40,214 nt of DNA from Candidatus Woesearchaeota archaeon. Lineage in GTDB: Archaea; Nanobdellota; Nanobdellia; Woesearchaeales; 21-14-0-10-32-9. Below the pieces are notes generated by a model, which did no database searches, was not told where the DNA came from, and saw nothing but the letters and a program-made list of their open reading frames with translations. A program made the position numbers and the translations under genes. The DNA is taken from assembly GCA_021735165.1 (NCBI GenBank), contig JAIPHP010000012.1:1-40214 (forward strand), written 5' to 3'. Below, one piece after another: positions 26,211-33,183 of this stretch (the first letter of the stretch is position 1; every line of letters starts with the position of its first letter).

Positions 26211-27385
26211 AAAAAGCACAAAGCTCAATGGAACTAATACTAATATTTAGTGTATCAATGATAATAATAGTTCCAACAATATACATATTCATAAACCAAG
26301 TATACGGCTCAGAAGCCCAAATAATATCAAATCAATTAAATAAAATCGGAAATGAAATGCGAACAACAGCAAAAGAACTCTACGTGCTAGGAAGCGATTC
26401 ATGGCTCACACTAGAATTTGAACTACCAACAGAAATAAAAGAAGTGCGATTAGACGGAAACGAAGATGCAATTGTATTTACATACCAAACAAAAGCAGGA
26501 ACATCATCAAGCGTAATATATTTTGAAAACCTAGATATTATAGCAGGACCAAATGAAACAGAAATTTGCACAGAAAGATGCATACTTAATCTAACACCTG
26601 GAAAAAACGAACTAAAAATGAAAGCAACAACCAACTTACAAATAAGACTAGAAACTACAATAGTATCGCAAGTAGAAACCGAATGTGGAAACGGATTCAT
26701 AGAAGGAACAGAAGAATGCGACAATGCAGGAAATAACGGGCAAACATGCAGCGCATCATACGATGAAACCTGTACATATTGTGATAATTCATGCAAAGAA
26801 CAAACAGTATCAGGGCCATACTGTGGAGACATAATAATAAATGGGCCAGAACAATGCGACACATACAAATTTATCACTAGTTGCGAAAGCAAAGGATTCA
26901 AAGGAGGAATACTATCTTGTGAAAACGAATGCTTAGACGTGACAACAGATAACTGCTATAATGCAGAAAATCAAGAAGCAGATTTCACAACAGAAGGACA
27001 ACTAACAACATATACAGATATTACATTTAAAGATGACTCAACATATCCGGGAACCGCTTTAATACAATATTGGTATAAAAATGGACGTCAAATAAAATAC
27101 GAGTCACTTGGACCAAAAGATTTCACACACCAATTTCAAGATCCGGGAACATACGAAATAAGATATCTGATTCAATTTCAAAACGGCCACCAATCTGATG
27201 ACAAAATAAAACAAATAACAATAAACACAAAATGCGGAAACGATGTAGCAGAACAAACAGAACTTTGTGACAACGAGGATCTAAAAGGAGAAACTTGCAC
27301 AACACTAGGATTCACAGGAGGAATACTTTCATGTACTGATATCTGCGAATTAGATTTAACAGGATGCACAGGAAACCCATCATGA
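26207..27385 (+). CDS. Pilin-like protein with CGNG/EECD cysteine repeats and PKD-like domain
   Basis: This 392-aa protein has the leader MKKAQSSMELILIFSVSM, a class III signal cut before QSSMEL. The ectodomain contains three disulphide-rich units of the myxobacterial-repeat (DUF4215-like) kind: CGNGFIEGTEECDNAGNNG (about 161-179), CGDIIINGPEQCD and, near the end, CGNDVAEQTELCDNEDLKG. A PKD-like beta-sandwich (about 258-340, FTHQFQDPGTYEIRYLI) lies between the second and third. The start is the ATG overlapping the previous stop (ATGA); a longer frame from 26135 would overlap the upstream gene and spoil the leader. Probably a filament-associated adhesin exported by the same machine as its neighbours. 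Confidence 0.85.
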   Translation: MKKAQSSMELILIFSVSMIIIVPTIYIFINQVYGSEAQIISNQLNKIGNEMRTTAKELYVLGSDSWLTLEFELPTEIKEVRLDGNEDAIVFTYQTKAGTSSSVIYFENLDIIAGPNETEICTERCILNLTPGKNELKMKATTNLQIRLETTIVSQVETECGNGFIEGTEECDNAGNNGQTCSASYDETCTYCDNSCKEQTVSGPYCGDIIINGPEQCDTYKFITSCESKGFKGGILSCENECLDVTTDNCYNAENQEADFTTEGQLTTYTDITFKDDSTYPGTALIQYWYKNGRQIKYESLGPKDFTHQFQDPGTYEIRYLIQFQNGHQSDDKIKQITINTKCGNDVAEQTELCDNEDLKGETCTTLGFTGGILSCTDICELDLTGCTGNPS

Positions 27386-27822
27386 TTAAACAAAAAAAAG
27401 CACAAACAAGCGTAGAATTCGTCATATTAATAGGATTTGGGATGCTCTTACTAATAATACTATTAAACATGTTTCTACAAAATATGGCGAATGTAACAAA
27501 ACAAAAAGAAGAATCAAGATCACAAGAAATATTCAACTTAATAAAAACAGAAATAGATCTTGCATACAGCACCAGAGCAAACTATACAAGAACATTCAAA
27601 ATACCCACCCAAATAAGTGGATCAGACATACAAGTAAGATGCATAGACAACCAAGACATACTAATAACAATAAACGAAAGAACCCATTATTTCTTACTAC
27701 AAAACATAACTGAAGGTTGCACACAGAACTTAAAACCAGGATCTGTAACAATAAAAAAAGAACATATACCTGATGAAAATGATCTTACACTAGACTACAG
27801 AATAATATTTATAGAAAACTAG
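27382..27822 (+). CDS. Small class III-signal pilin-like protein
   Basis: The 146-aa product starts MIKQKKAQTSVEFVILIGFG, with cleavage expected before QTSVEF and a following hydrophobic helix (LLLIILLNMFLQ). The ectodomain is only ~105 residues with two Cys, so this is the best candidate for a minor or structural pilin in the operon, next to two much larger partners. The ATG overlaps the upstream TGA (ATGA), which argues against the upstream ATG at 27364. Glu5 of the mature protein, needed for pilin packing, is present. Confidence 0.85.
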   Translation: MIKQKKAQTSVEFVILIGFGMLLLIILLNMFLQNMANVTKQKEESRSQEIFNLIKTEIDLAYSTRANYTRTFKIPTQISGSDIQVRCIDNQDILITINERTHYFLLQNITEGCTQNLKPGSVTIKKEHIPDENDLTLDYRIIFIEN

Positions 27823-27884
27823 AAAAACAAATAACTCACACCTAAACAAAAAATTTATATACTCCAACCTAAGTTTTTATACGT

Positions 27885-28514
27885 ATGATGAAGGGATTGA
27901 GGGCAGTATTTTCAAAATTCTTGAAAAAACTGTTTAAAAAGAAAAAACAAGTAAAACTAGGCTTGTATGGCCCGCCGAACGGTGGCAAAACAACCCTGGC
28001 AAATAAAATATGTCAAGACTGGCTCGGAGAAGACATGGGCTCTGTTTCTAATATAGCACACGAAACAAGAGAAATAACTGTAAAAGAAAGTATAACAATA
28101 AAATCTGGAAATAAAGAATTATCATTTAACTTAGTAGATACGCCTGGAATAGCAACAAAAATAGACTACGAAGAATTCCTAAAATCCGGAATGAAAGAAA
28201 AAGAAGCAAAAGCAAGAGCAAAAGAAGCAACAAAAGGAGTCATAGACTCAATAAAATGGCTTGACGATATGGACACAGTAATAGTTGTGCTAGACGCAAC
28301 ACTGGATCCTTATACGCAAGTAAACATAACAATAATAGGAAATTTGCAAGCAAGAAAAATACCTGTATTAATAGTTGGAAACAAAATAGATAAGAAAAAA
28401 TCAAACCTAAAAAAAATAGAAGCCGCATTTCCGCAATACAAAGTTATAGGAATAAGCGCAAAATTCGGAAAAAATATGGATGAATTTTACAAAGAACTAT
28501 TTGACCTGGTCTAA
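27885..28514 (+). CDS. arvA: Era-like small GTPase, ArvA/OapA type (vesicle formation)
   Basis: The 209 residues carry a basic amphipathic N-terminus (RAVFSKFLKKLFKKKK) and all GTPase motifs: G1 GPPNGGKTT (near 29-37), a switch Thr in HETREITVKE, G3 DTPG (near 85), G4 NKID (near 167) and G5 SAKFGKNM. The long GIATKIDYEEFLKSGMKEKE segment after G3 and DATLDPYTQVN match the haloarchaeal OapA/ArvA GTPase, reported to drive extracellular vesicle formation. arvB and arvC follow in the same order as there. TTTATATA (27854-27861) is 27 bp before the ATG, giving a leaderless mRNA. Assignment rests on remembered homology and order; the function in this lineage is inferred. Confidence 0.85.
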   Translation: MMKGLRAVFSKFLKKLFKKKKQVKLGLYGPPNGGKTTLANKICQDWLGEDMGSVSNIAHETREITVKESITIKSGNKELSFNLVDTPGIATKIDYEEFLKSGMKEKEAKARAKEATKGVIDSIKWLDDMDTVIVVLDATLDPYTQVNITIIGNLQARKIPVLIVGNKIDKKKSNLKKIEAAFPQYKVIGISAKFGKNMDEFYKELFDLV

Positions 28515-28519
28515 AAAAA

Positions 28520-28909
28520 ATGCTAACACTACAATTTATACCCTACCATGAAATGGAGAACTTAGACTCTGAAAAAAGAGTCTCTAAGCTACTTAAAGCA
28601 GTAAAAAGCAACAAGATAGTTTTAATGGAGGGAAGATTAAAAAGTAGTGAAGAAGCAGAACTAATAAGAAGAACCATGGAACAAATAAGTCCTGAGTTCA
28701 AAGGAATAGAATTAAGTGTGGTAAATACGCCTCACACCGATTCGAAATTTTTCAGAAAAATAAAAGGTGCACTAGTAAACATACTTCTAGGAGATAGACA
28801 TGGTTTAACAATAATAGGACCTGCAAAAATAATAAAAGAAATAAAACAAGATCCTGATAAAATACAGCTATTGACTGAAGAAGTAAAAACCTCAAAGAAA
28901 AAAAAGTAA
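28520..28909 (+). CDS. arvB: ArvB/OapB family protein (DUF2073)
   Basis: This 129-aa soluble protein matches the archaeal DUF2073 family: an N-terminal strand, the stretch RVSKLLKAVKSNKIVLMEGRLKSSEEAEL, ISPEFKGIELSV, then a Lys-rich segment and the strand GLTIIGPAKIIKEIKQDP. It has no catalytic signature. It lies 5 bp after arvA, so the two are cotranscribed. The family accompanies the ArvA GTPase in archaea and is thought to work with it in vesicle formation. The loop between strands is basic (KFFRKIKGALV). Confidence 0.82.
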   Translation: MLTLQFIPYHEMENLDSEKRVSKLLKAVKSNKIVLMEGRLKSSEEAELIRRTMEQISPEFKGIELSVVNTPHTDSKFFRKIKGALVNILLGDRHGLTIIGPAKIIKEIKQDPDKIQLLTEEVKTSKKKK

Positions 28910-28920
28910 AACTACAAAAA

Positions 28921-28958
28921 CTTTATATTCTACAACAATTATTTTTACAAATAGGTGA
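28921..28958 (+). promoter_or_regulatory. TATA box and ribosome site for the AUA-start arvC gene
   Basis: CTTTATATTC (28921-28930) would start transcription near 28950. GGTGA (28954-28958) is followed six bases later by ATA at 28965, the ideal start spacing, so this is a real start region without ATG, GTG or TTG. Confidence 0.55.
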
Positions 28959-28964
28959 ATAAAA

Positions 28965-29345
28965 ATACCACATCAATGCGTAAAATGCGGAAAATTACAT
29001 GGAGATGCATCATCAGCAATACTTGAAGGATGCTCGGATTGCGGTTCAAAATTATTTTTCTACGTAAGAAAAGATGCAATAGAAAAAGCAAAAAAAAGAA
29101 CATTTGACTTAACATCACAAGAAAAGGAGCAAATGGAAAAAGATGTTTACGAAATAATAGGTAGCGACATAGACTCTGATTTACCAGTGGTGCTAGACAT
29201 AGAAAGTATAAACATACTAAAACCAGGAAAATACGAACTTGACCTAGTAAATCTTTTCAAAAAGAAACAACCCCTAATATACAAATTGGAAGATGGTAAG
29301 TACATTGTAGATGTAATAGAAAGCTTTAAAAAAATAAGAGAATAA
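28965..29345 (+). CDS. arvC: ArvC/OapC zinc-ribbon protein with apparent AUA start codon
   Basis: The frame encodes 126 aa: PHQC at residues 2-5, a zinc ribbon with Cys5, Cys8, Cys23 and Cys26, a linker, and a C-terminal part, SINILKPGKYELDLVNLF, typical of the family. Archaeal homologues begin MPHQC, and here the codon before PHQC is ATA. The only upstream in-frame codons are another ATA and then TGA (28956), and no ATG/GTG/TTG occurs in frame until the ATG at 29133, which would remove the whole zinc ribbon. GGTGA lies six bases before the ATA. Either AUA is used, or the base is an error for ATG. It follows arvA and arvB by 55 bp and has its own promoter. Confidence 0.78.
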   Translation: MPHQCVKCGKLHGDASSAILEGCSDCGSKLFFYVRKDAIEKAKKRTFDLTSQEKEQMEKDVYEIIGSDIDSDLPVVLDIESINILKPGKYELDLVNLFKKKQPLIYKLEDGKYIVDVIESFKKIRE

Positions 29346-29418
29346 ATAACTACTTCTCAGTGCAAAAAATATAAGAAGCTTTATAAACAAGTGAAAATTC
29401 TCAAAAAAACAATTAAAA

Positions 29419-29928
29419 ATGGAAGATAAAAAAAGAAAAAAACTAACAGAAGAAGAAGAAATATTCCTATTAAACGAAGAGATCATATTAGAATTAACAG
29501 GAATGTTACCGGACGAAAAATATGCTTCTCAAAGAAAAATACTAGATCAAATAATAACAGTATCAAAAGAAAAAAACCTACCAGTTGCACACATATATCT
29601 GGCACTACAAGACCAAATCTATCAAAATTTAGTACAAGCCCCAGGAATACTTATAAATTCAACATTAAATATAGATACTCTGTGCGTAATAAATTACGTT
29701 CCAAACGAAACACAAAAAAAACAAGCAGAAAAAATAGGAGTAAATATAATGAGCACAGAGCAATACCTAAAAGCTCCTATAAAAGTAGCAGGAACAATAT
29801 TTGGATACAAATTCTTAAACCCAACTACAAACAACAAAGAACATCTAACAAACATAGAAAAATACATAAGCAAACAAGAAAATGAAAAAATACCCGCAAT
29901 AATATTGGATTATCAAAAAAACAAGTAA
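29419..29928 (+). CDS. Unknown conserved-looking cytoplasmic protein
   Basis: The 169 residues start with a charged stretch (MEDKKRKKLTEEEEIFLLN) and continue as an alpha/beta protein without Cys ribbons, signal peptide or membrane segment. Motifs visible are LPVAHIYLALQDQIYQNLVQ (near 54-73) and VINYVPNETQKKQAEKIG (near 94). I do not recognise the family. CTTTATAAAC (about 29378-29387) is 36 bp before the ATG, so a short leader is likely. The gene stands between arvC and trm1 on the same strand, with a gap of 33 bp to trm1, and may share a transcript with it. Confidence 0.68.
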   Translation: MEDKKRKKLTEEEEIFLLNEEIILELTGMLPDEKYASQRKILDQIITVSKEKNLPVAHIYLALQDQIYQNLVQAPGILINSTLNIDTLCVINYVPNETQKKQAEKIGVNIMSTEQYLKAPIKVAGTIFGYKFLNPTTNNKEHLTNIEKYISKQENEKIPAIILDYQKNK

Positions 29929-29961
29929 AAACATAAAAACAAACAACAAATTCTACCCTTA

Positions 29962-31074
29962 ATGAAAATAATAAAAGAAGCAACAACAAAAATACTTGCA
30001 GAAGAACAAAAAATAGTAGACAAAAAAATGCCAGTATTCTACAATCCTGTGATGAAACTAAACAGAGACATAACAATCTTACTACTGCAAGCGATCTGGG
30101 AACAAGGTTCAGAACACAGAGTTCAGACCACTAACCACAAACCACAGGTTATTGCAGATCCACTTGCCGGAAGTGGAATAAGATCTATAAGGATGATAAA
30201 AGAACTTCCTCAAAACATAACAAAAGAAATCTTGGTTAATGACAAAAAAGAAAATTACAAAGAATACATGAAAAAAAACATTGAACTAAACAAACTAAAT
30301 GAAGAACAAAGCGCAAAAATAAAAATATACAACGAAGACGCAAACACATTCCTATTTGAAAACAGACCCTTTGATTACATAGATATAGACCCATTCGGAA
30401 CACCAAACCCCTTCTTAGACTCAGCAATCAGAAGTCTTCGCTCTGACGGCATCCTAGCAGTCACTGCAACAGATACATCTGCTCTATGTGGAAGCTATCC
30501 AAAAGCATGCAAAAGAAAATACTGGGCAGAACCATTAAGAAACGAATTGATGCACGAAATAGGACTAAGAATACTGATAAGAAAAGTTCAATTAATGGGG
30601 ACAAACCACCAAAGAGCATTAGTTCCAACACTTTCATACTCCCATGATCATTACATGAGAATCTTCTTCAGATTCGACAAAGGAAAACAAAACATGGACA
30701 AAGTATTGAAACAACACGAACCATTCATGTTTGAAGGAAAAGAATATGGTCCTATTTGGAGCGGTCAATTAAATGATTTAGAATTATTAAAAAAAATATT
30801 GTCAGAAACAGAAAAAGAAGAAACACAAAAAAACATAGAAAAAAGAACAATAAAACTTCTCCAAACATTAAAAGAAGAAACACAAATAGAACAAATAGGA
30901 TTTTACGATATACACACATTAGCAAAAGGCAAAGAAGGAACACTGCCAAAATTTGAAACAATAATAAAAAAACTAGAAGAAAAAGGATACAAAGCAAGCA
31001 GAACACACTTCAGAGACACAGCAATAAAAACAGATGCGCCAAAAGAAGAAGTTATAAAACTAATTAAAAAATAA
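29962..31074 (+). CDS. trm1: tRNA (guanine26-N2)-dimethyltransferase Trm1
   Basis: Trm1 uses SAM to dimethylate N2 of G26 in tRNA. The 370-aa length matches archaeal members. Seen: PVFYNPVMKLNRDITILLLQ (near 24-43), the SAM motif VIADPLAGSGIRSIR (near 63-77), catalytic region FDYIDIDPFGTPNPFLDSAI (near 134-153), and TATDTSALCGSYPKACKRKY after it. C-terminally comes the YGPIWSGQLND motif typical of the archaeal enzyme. Between LLLQ and VIADP there is a hydrophilic stretch of about 14 residues (EQGSEHRVQTTNHKPQ) that looks inserted and whose DNA resembles the repeat region of the gene at 9.7 kb. Confidence 0.95.
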   Translation: MKIIKEATTKILAEEQKIVDKKMPVFYNPVMKLNRDITILLLQAIWEQGSEHRVQTTNHKPQVIADPLAGSGIRSIRMIKELPQNITKEILVNDKKENYKEYMKKNIELNKLNEEQSAKIKIYNEDANTFLFENRPFDYIDIDPFGTPNPFLDSAIRSLRSDGILAVTATDTSALCGSYPKACKRKYWAEPLRNELMHEIGLRILIRKVQLMGTNHQRALVPTLSYSHDHYMRIFFRFDKGKQNMDKVLKQHEPFMFEGKEYGPIWSGQLNDLELLKKILSETEKEETQKNIEKRTIKLLQTLKEETQIEQIGFYDIHTLAKGKEGTLPKFETIIKKLEEKGYKASRTHFRDTAIKTDAPKEEVIKLIKK

Positions 31075-31122
31075 ATTATAAAAAACACCTATAAATTTTT
31101 ATATCCAAGACGCTTTTTTCTT

Positions 31123-31154
31123 GAAGTTAAACTTTTTGCATGCAAAAAAACTTC
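31123..31154. repeat. Long palindrome between trm1 and the nucleotidyltransferase gene
   Basis: A perfect 16-bp palindrome, TTTTTGCATGCAAAAA (31133-31148), is flanked by GAAGTT (31123-31128) and AACTTC (31149-31154). The left side has four extra bases. It could be a transcript-end hairpin after trm1 or a dimer binding site. Confidence 0.5.
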
Positions 31155-31170
31155 GATAATCACTTTTTTT

Positions 31171-31220
31171 ATATATTTATTAATATCTATTAATATTTAT
31201 AGTAATATTTATATATTTAT
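31171..31220 (+). promoter_or_regulatory. Ten-base phased AT repeats at the nucleotidyltransferase promoter
   Basis: Related decamers follow each other at a 10-base step (TAATATCTAT 31181, TAATATTTAT 31191), and ATATATTTAT occurs at both 31171 and 31211. This phasing gives bent DNA or repeated binding sites. TTTATATA at 31208-31215 is 26 bp before the ATG at 31238. Confidence 0.4.
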
Positions 31221-31237
31221 ATAAAATAAGTAACAAT

Positions 31238-31900
31238 ATGTACATCTATAATGCAAAAAATACAAAACTTTTCAAAGAACGCTCTAAAGAAGCAGAAAAA
31301 ATACTAACCAATGTCCCAGTAAAAAATTGTTTTATTTCAGGATCTTTTCTTTACAAAAAAAAATATAACGATATAGATTTATTCGTAATTTCTAGAACAA
31401 ATAAAAAAATAAAACTAGAAAATAAAAAAATAAATATAACATTCATAGATTTTAATAAATTGCATTCCTTATTCGTGCATTCAATTTCAAAAAGTTGCAT
31501 TTCTAAAAACGTCATTCCATTAAAAGATCTGAAAGTAACAATTTCAGATTATTGGGAAATTATTAACGAAACAATCCCAACAATATTTAATGACAAAAAA
31601 AAATTCAAAAAACATATTCGATTCATAATTCTATATACAGAATATTTTAAAACAAATAAAATTTTAGATTCATTAGAACTATACGAAAAAATAAATTCTA
31701 TCAAAAACTACAAAGAACTAATACAATACATCAATGAAATACCTTCAATTATTTCCAAAAACAGAAAACAATCTTACCTAAAACGTTTTTTTTACACACA
31801 AGCAAAATATTACCGAAAGTTTTCCGAATATGACTCGACTAGATATTTATACAACTTATGCCATATGATAATTAAACATGGTAAATCCGAATACATTTAA
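31238..31900 (+). CDS. Nucleotidyltransferase-fold protein, likely accessory or TA-type
   Basis: This 220-aa protein has the core of an MNT-type nucleotidyltransferase: SGSFLYKKKYNDIDLFVIS, with Gly35-Ser36 and the metal Asp pair Asp45/Asp47, preceded by a helix and followed by a helical C-terminal half with many Lys/Tyr. Codon use is richer in T and pyrimidines than the surrounding A-biased genes, which suggests transfer. The next frame (31878) overlaps its 3' end by 23 bp and looks like a RelE-type toxin, so the pair may be a toxin-antitoxin module. A leaderless promoter lies at 31208-31215. Related proteins act as antitoxins, but substrate and polarity here are unknown. Confidence 0.7.
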   Translation: MYIYNAKNTKLFKERSKEAEKILTNVPVKNCFISGSFLYKKKYNDIDLFVISRTNKKIKLENKKINITFIDFNKLHSLFVHSISKSCISKNVIPLKDLKVTISDYWEIINETIPTIFNDKKKFKKHIRFIILYTEYFKTNKILDSLELYEKINSIKNYKELIQYINEIPSIISKNRKQSYLKRFFYTQAKYYRKFSEYDSTRYLYNLCHMIIKHGKSEYI

Positions 31901-32230
31901 ACGTAAAATTGAATCAATACTAACTCAAAACTACAAAATAGAATTCTTAGGAACAAATTTTGACAAAATAGTCAAATCATTAACTGAACCAAAAGCTAGC
32001 AAAATCCAAAACTGGATCAAACAAGTGATAAATAATAACATCAGGCCAATAAACCCTATAAAAACTGGACAATAAACGAGCTACTAACATTCAGATATCC
32101 ATTCTCAATCGGAAAAACCCAATACAGAATACTATTTGTCAAAGTCAAAAATTCAGTTTACATAGAATTCCATTTGGGAAATCACGAGTATTACGATAAA
32201 ATAAGAGATGAACTAAAAATAAAAAAATAA
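31878..32230 (+). pseudogene. Frameshifted RelE/HigB-like toxin candidate
   Basis: The first frame from 31878 gives 65 aa (FKRKIESILTQNYKIEFLG...) and stops at 32075. The second frame begins at 32039 and continues to 32230 as ...YKNWTINELLTFRYPFSIG then TQYRILFVKVKNSVYIEFHLG. Joined, they would give a ~117-aa protein with the RelE/HigB-like end (YRILFV...HEYYDKIRDELK). A single lost base near the CCC at 32054-32056 would cause it, since INP-YKNW then reads in one frame. The gene overlaps the nucleotidyltransferase and is translationally coupled to it. It is either inactivated or a base error; programmed shifting cannot be excluded. Confidence 0.6.
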
Positions 32231-32231
32231 T

Positions 32232-32801
32232 TCAATTCAGACTGTCAGAATAGAAGAACTCTTTGAACAAAGAATCTTTTCTAGCTTTTTCCTGTTTTTC
32301 TTTTATATTATTCTTTTTAACCCACTCCCTATGTCTTTCCTGCTCCGCCACACGAATAGAATCTATTTTATTTTGAAGATCTTCCTGAACACCACTTTTT
32401 AAGAAAAAATCATATTGATTTTTTATTTTATTTTGAAAATCGTCATCTAAATCAAAGAATCTGCTTTCAGTTATTACATTTCCATCTTGTTTAATTATTA
32501 TATTGGAACTTTTAAGACCACTTTCTATGTAGTCAAAATAAATAATCAACGACTTATTTCTTTTGTCAATAACTAATTGCAAATCATCTTCATATTGCTC
32601 AACTTTCAGAGAATAGGTAACATCGCCAATTTTTTTAGAATATTTGTGGCTTTTCCTATAAGGATTATCAATACTTTCTGGTGGCAGTCTTGAAAGCAAA
32701 TTTTCTATATTTTCCGCAGAGTTTTTATCTTCCTCTTCTTGTTTCCTATCACCTGAAACACAACCACTCAGAGCATACATCATAATCAGCAGCACAATCA
32801 T
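32232..32801 (-). CDS. Lipoprotein of unknown function with coiled coil
   Basis: The 189 residues open with a short hydrophobic leader and lipobox ALSGC (Cys14). The mature part is very hydrophilic: an acidic stretch (QEEEDKNSAENIEN), a beta-rich centre (IGDVTYSLKVEQYEDDLQLV) and a long Lys/Glu/Arg helix near residues 135-175. No family recognised. Together with the 62-aa gene 31 bp upstream it forms a small minus-strand operon, and it converges on the frameshifted RelE-like gene with only 1 bp between them. It may be part of the same transferred patch. Confidence 0.68.
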   Translation of the reverse strand: MIVLLIMMYALSGCVSGDRKQEEEDKNSAENIENLLSRLPPESIDNPYRKSHKYSKKIGDVTYSLKVEQYEDDLQLVIDKRNKSLIIYFDYIESGLKSSNIIIKQDGNVITESRFFDLDDDFQNKIKNQYDFFLKSGVQEDLQNKIDSIRVAEQERHREWVKKNNIKEKQEKARKDSLFKEFFYSDSLN

Positions 32802-32832
32802 TTTTTTACTGAATTAATTACGTTCATTTTTC

Positions 32833-33021
32833 TTACCTCTTTGAAATGATACAACCTCTATTAGATTTAAAATCAATAAAATCATAATTATTTTTTTCAG
32901 TTTTTATTTCTGCAATTGCAAAGCTGGAAACTATTAAAGCCAGACCCGTATAAGCTTTCCAATTATCTGTAAATTCATCTTTTATTTTTGTAATATAATT
33001 CTTATTTTGTTTGTAAATCAT
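32833..33021 (-). CDS. Small membrane protein of unknown function
   Basis: This 62-aa protein has a basic N-terminus, one hydrophobic stretch (YTGLALIVSSFAIAEI, about 24-39) and a polar tail. GAGGTTG lies upstream of the ATG, and a TTTTATATATTG box lies at 33068-33079, giving a leader of about 25 nt. It probably heads a two-gene operon with the lipoprotein. Function unknown; the single membrane helix would allow a role as a small toxin or accessory subunit, but there is no evidence for either. Confidence 0.5.
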   Translation of the reverse strand: MIYKQNKNYITKIKDEFTDNWKAYTGLALIVSSFAIAEIKTEKNNYDFIDFKSNRGCIISKR

Positions 33022-33153
33022 CTTTCATCAACCTCTTTTAACTTTGTTATTATTAGTTAGTAAAAAACAATATATAAAATTATCCAGATAAATATTTAAT
33101 AAAAGCAAAAATATCTAACTAAAGATTGTTAAAATTAAAAGCTAATAGTAAAT

Positions 33154-33161
33154 TTTATATA
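33154..33161 (+). promoter_or_regulatory. TATA box of the Lrp-like regulator
   Basis: TTTATATA is centred 27 bp before the GTG at 33184, which makes the gene leaderless and supports the GTG start. Confidence 0.5.
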
Positions 33162-33183
33162 GACACAAATCAAATAATACTTT

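Noticed and set aside
33022-33183. Second TrmB-like operator (TTAGTTAGTAA near 33053)
   Set aside because: The arms are too short and imperfect in AT-rich DNA to support a site.
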